From assembly GCA_031548675.1 (NCBI GenBank), contig JAVBQU010000214.1, forward strand, positions 1-8,512: DNA of 8,512 nt, written 5' to 3'. Below are positions 6,174 to 8,512 of this stretch, in pieces. Below the pieces are notes generated by a model. That model did no database searches, had not been told where the DNA came from, and saw nothing but the letters and a program-made list of their open reading frames with translations. This DNA comes from JAVBQU01 sp031548675. Lineage in GTDB: Bacteria; Bacteroidota; Bacteroidia; Bacteroidales; P3. How positions within the stretch are numbered: the stretch's first letter is position 1; each line of letters begins with the position of its first letter. Position numbers and translations under genes: made by a program.

Positions 6174-7136
6174 TTAAATCCGGCTATATTGCTTAGGGTT
6201 CATCCCTATATGTTCGTTAAAAACTTTTGCAAAATGGCTTAGGTTGGTAAATCCCAGCTTATATCCCACATCTGATACGGAATATTTTTCTTCTTTCAGC
6301 AAACGGGCAGCTTCCTGCATCCTAAGTTCTTGATAATAGCTAAAAATACTGTTACCGAAAATCTGCTTGAATAAACGTTTCAACTTGGAAGGACTCATGT
6401 GGGCAGAATCAGACAATTCTCTAATGATAGGCGGAGTTTCGAGCTGTCCTATCATCTGTTCTTTCACTCTGTAAATGGTTTGTATATCATGTATGTTTAA
6501 AGCATAAAGCTGTTTTTCATCTCGTTTTTCCAGCTCTATCAATAGTCTGCAAATAAGTTCTTCTGCCTTTATCCTCAAAAAAAACAGTTCGAAAGTTTTA
6601 CCAACCGATTCGTTAATAATTTCATCTACGATTTTTTGTAATGAAGGATAAATTATTTGCTCGAATAGCAAGGGCTGTGTATTCTGCAGCAGACTTTGCA
6701 AAACCGGAGATTTTTCGAGAAAATCAAACAGCTTGTTTAAATAATCTGCATCTACTTCTATATTGACAGTTGCTGTATTTGTGTGGATTGAAATAACTTC
6801 ATCGGTATTTACACGGCTGGTTCCTATTAAAACCGAAGGCATGGCTTCTAATTGTGTTTTTACCCATAATGTTTCTGCTTTGGGAAAAATATTTTGAAAC
6901 TTAAAAAATATCATTTTCTTTGAAGCATCGGCTTCAGGATTTTTAAATGCTATATCTTCTTTTAGTTCATAATTACTGATAAGCATTCGGATATGTTCAT
7001 TAAGAATAAAACCGGAGCAATAGCCTTTACCAAATTTTTCAGGAATTTCTAATCTTCTGTCTTTTACTTCTGTGCCTAGTAAATGGGCAAGTTTTATCAG
7101 AATATGGGATACTTCTTGTGTATGGTCTTTTTTCAT
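6174..7136 (-). CDS. AraC-family transcriptional regulator
   Basis: The 320-residue protein has a C-terminal AraC/XylS DNA-binding domain. The first helix-turn-helix is around 235-258 (PPIIRELSDSAHMSPSKLKR), and the second around 286-310 (SVSDVGYKLGFTNLSHFAK), ending in the family signature GMNPKQYSR (311-319). The N-terminal 200 residues show GYCSGFILNEHIRMLISNYEL (38-58), typical of the small-molecule-sensing N-terminal region in Bacteroidetes AraC proteins; the ligand is unknown. No membrane segment is visible, so it is a soluble regulator. The ATG at 7136-7134 is followed by a Lys-rich start (MKKDHTQE). It is divergent from the MFS transporter with 152 bp between starts, so it most likely controls that transporter. 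Its 3' end faces mnmE across 57 bp, in which I see no strong hairpin terminator. Confidence 0.92.
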   Translation of the reverse strand: MKKDHTQEVSHILIKLAHLLGTEVKDRRLEIPEKFGKGYCSGFILNEHIRMLISNYELKEDIAFKNPEADASKKMIFFKFQNIFPKAETLWVKTQLEAMPSVLIGTSRVNTDEVISIHTNTATVNIEVDADYLNKLFDFLEKSPVLQSLLQNTQPLLFEQIIYPSLQKIVDEIINESVGKTFELFFLRIKAEELICRLLIELEKRDEKQLYALNIHDIQTIYRVKEQMIGQLETPPIIRELSDSAHMSPSKLKRLFKQIFGNSIFSYYQELRMQEAARLLKEEKYSVSDVGYKLGFTNLSHFAKVFNEHIGMNPKQYSRI

Positions 7137-7164
7137 AACAGGTCTTTTACGACTATTTTTAGAA

Positions 7165-7172
7165 CAAATATA
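7165..7172 (-). promoter_or_regulatory. Possible -7 box (TATATTTG) for the AraC gene
   Basis: Read leftward this is TATATTTG, fitting TAnnTTTG, and it lies 28 bp upstream of the AraC start codon, giving a leader of about 20 nt. No -33 TTTG is visible at the right spacing, as may happen for activator-dependent promoters. The call rests on one short motif. Confidence 0.4.
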
Positions 7173-7197
7173 GTTATTTTATCTCTAAAAACCCATA

Positions 7198-7205
7198 TAA
7201 TTTTG
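7198..7205 (+). promoter_or_regulatory. Possible -7 box (TAATTTTG) for the MFS transporter
   Basis: The sequence TAATTTTG fits TAnnTTTG. The expected -33 position (about 7174-7177) reads TTAT, not TTTG, so a basal promoter would be weak and might need an activator such as the neighbouring AraC protein. Transcription from it would give a leader of about 75 nt that includes the palindrome at 7245-7262. Confidence 0.4.
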
Positions 7206-7244
7206 CATTATCAATTTTATTAAAATATTTTTCACCGATAATTG

Positions 7245-7262
7245 TCTTCTATAAGTAGAAGA
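7245..7262. promoter_or_regulatory. Perfect 7-bp inverted repeat, candidate operator or leader hairpin
   Basis: The exact inverted repeat TCTTCTA-TAAG-TAGAAGA sits 26 bp before the MFS start, in the shared control region with the AraC gene. It could be an operator. However, AraC proteins usually bind direct or asymmetric sites rather than perfect dyads, so it may instead be bound by another regulator or fold as an RNA hairpin in the transporter leader. No run of T follows it, so it is not a standard terminator. Confidence 0.5.
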
Positions 7263-7288
7263 TATAAAATCAATTCAAAAAATCATTT

Positions 7289-8503
7289 ATGAACAAAGAG
7301 AAAAATCAAAAGAAAGCCTTGTGGATTGTAATAGCTATTGTCTTATTAAACTCAATAGGAATGACCATTGTTCTGCCTTTATTACCATTTTTAGTAGGAC
7401 AATATCTTCCTGAATCGCAAGTAGTGGTGGGCATGGGTGCCTTGATGTCGGTATTTGCGGCATGTACATTTTTTGCAGCCCCTGTTTTGGGTGCATTAAG
7501 CGACCGGTATGGACGCAAAAAGATTTTAATAGCCAGTCTGCTGGGTTCAATGGCAGGGTATATTCTTTTTGGTATTGGAGGGGCATTGTGGGTGTTGTTC
7601 CTTGGCAGAATTATTGACGGACTCACTGCCGGAAATATCAGTGCATTGTTTGCCTATATTGCAGATTCTACAAAACCGGAAGAGCGGACAAAATGGTTTG
7701 GCTATATTGGTGCGGCAACGGGTATCGGATTTATGGGCGGACCTGCTTTAGGCGGATGGCTGGGCAGTTTATCTATCTCCCTGCCCTTTTTTACAACAGC
7801 TTTTCTGATTTTTTTATCGGCATTGTGTACTTTACTTTTCTTACCTGAATCGCTTACTGTTGAAAACCGGACCAAGGAAGTCTCTCTGAAAGGGATGAAC
7901 ATGATAGCCAATTTCAAAGATATTTTTTCTTTAAAAGAAGTACAACGCCTGCTTGTGCTGGGTGCTTTTTTTGCCATTAGCATAGGTATTTACCAAAATA
8001 ATGCAACCATATTTTTGAAAGACATTTACCATTGGGGTCCTGCATTGATAGGCAGCATACTGGCATGGGTAGGTGCATGCGATATTCTTTCGCGCGCTGT
8101 ACTTTTACCTTTGATGCTCAAAAAATTTAGTGAACGAACTGTGGGCATTATAGGTCTTATCGGATTATCGTTAGGTCTCAGCGTGATTTTTTTAAGTGCC
8201 TATTTCCCTTCAACTTATTTAATTATCGCGGCAGTGGTTTTTATTACCCTAGGCGAAGGATTGTTCGACCCTTCGTTCAACGGAAATTTATCGAAATCTG
8301 TAGATGACAGCCGGCAAGGAAAATTGCAAGGGGTTAACCAATCACTTCAATCAATCTACCGTGTGCTGATACCCTTAGCTGTTGCCGCTATTTATATGTA
8401 CAGTCCGGCTCTGCTTTATGTGGTTGCTACAATTATTGCATTGGGCGCATTATTCCTGTTTGCAAGGTTAAAGTTATCTCCGAAATTGTCTTCATTAGAC
8501 TAA
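7289..8503 (+). CDS. MFS drug efflux transporter, tetracycline-resistance-like (TetA/Bcr type)
   Basis: The 404-residue protein has about twelve hydrophobic helices, as in inner-membrane proton-coupled antiporters. It carries MFS motif A, GALSDRYGRKK (68-78), in the loop between helices 2 and 3, followed by the motif-B-like GRIIDGLTAGN (106-116) in helix 4. Helix 5 has the antiporter motif C as GAATGIGFMGGPALGG (141-156), which is typical of drug:H+ exporters and argues for efflux rather than uptake. A hydrophilic loop with charged residues (about 188-218, LPESLTVENRTKEV) links the two halves. The short, Lys-rich N-terminus (MNKEKNQKKA) precedes helix 1. The general look is of the TetA-like chromosomal efflux group, but the substrate cannot be told from sequence, and I do not claim tetracycline resistance. 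It is divergent from the AraC gene, which probably regulates it. The ATG has no Shine-Dalgarno. Confidence 0.9.
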   Translation: MNKEKNQKKALWIVIAIVLLNSIGMTIVLPLLPFLVGQYLPESQVVVGMGALMSVFAACTFFAAPVLGALSDRYGRKKILIASLLGSMAGYILFGIGGALWVLFLGRIIDGLTAGNISALFAYIADSTKPEERTKWFGYIGAATGIGFMGGPALGGWLGSLSISLPFFTTAFLIFLSALCTLLFLPESLTVENRTKEVSLKGMNMIANFKDIFSLKEVQRLLVLGAFFAISIGIYQNNATIFLKDIYHWGPALIGSILAWVGACDILSRAVLLPLMLKKFSERTVGIIGLIGLSLGLSVIFLSAYFPSTYLIIAAVVFITLGEGLFDPSFNGNLSKSVDDSRQGKLQGVNQSLQSIYRVLIPLAVAAIYMYSPALLYVVATIIALGALFLFARLKLSPKLSSLD

Positions 8504-8512
8504 TTTTCAGGA

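Noticed and set aside
7289..8503. Calling the transporter a true tetracycline-resistance gene
   Set aside because: Motifs place it in the broad TetA/Bcr-like exporter group, but the partner is an AraC-type protein rather than a TetR repressor, and substrate cannot be read from sequence.

Overview
The window looks like chromosomal DNA from a Bacteroidota bacterium. It is AT-rich. Its start codons lack clear Shine-Dalgarno sequences. At least one promoter matches the Bacteroidetes pattern TTTG-N20-TAnnTTTG. The proteins also point that way: a signal-peptide protein with a carboxypeptidase-regulatory-like domain that ends where a TonB plug would begin, and an alpha-oxoamine synthase of a Bacteroidetes type. 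A DapD-type lysine pathway is a weak hint against a classical gut Bacteroides. Genus cannot be decided from the sequence.

The left part (1-2768) is a leftward block of three genes: an alpha-oxoamine synthase (serine palmitoyltransferase / cysteate acyltransferase / 2-amino-3-ketobutyrate CoA ligase type), dapD (tetrahydrodipicolinate N-succinyltransferase), and gcvT (glycine cleavage T protein), which runs off the left edge. The genes are about 100 bp apart. The dapD leader holds a short palindromic module that resembles an interspersed Bacteroidetes repeat. Upstream of the synthase, at 2806-2924, lies a 119-bp, almost perfectly centred imperfect palindrome, the most striking non-coding structure here.

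The middle part (2985-6116) runs rightward. It starts with a well-formed promoter driving a small AT-rich secreted protein, probably the stump of a TonB-dependent receptor. Next come a threonine-aldolase-type PLP enzyme and mnmE, the tRNA-modifying GTPase.

The right part (6174-8503) is a divergent pair: an AraC-family regulator (leftward) and a 12-helix MFS efflux transporter (rightward). They share a 152-bp control region with a perfect 7-bp inverted repeat ahead of the transporter. This is the classic layout of a regulator next to its target efflux pump.

Most of the window is ordinary housekeeping and accessory content. I see no CRISPR array, tRNA, rRNA, transposase or defence system, and no convincing new multi-gene system. 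The points worth a second look are the large palindrome, the dapD-leader repeat, the truncated receptor-like gene, the uncertain substrate of the oxoamine synthase, and the regulator/pump control region.
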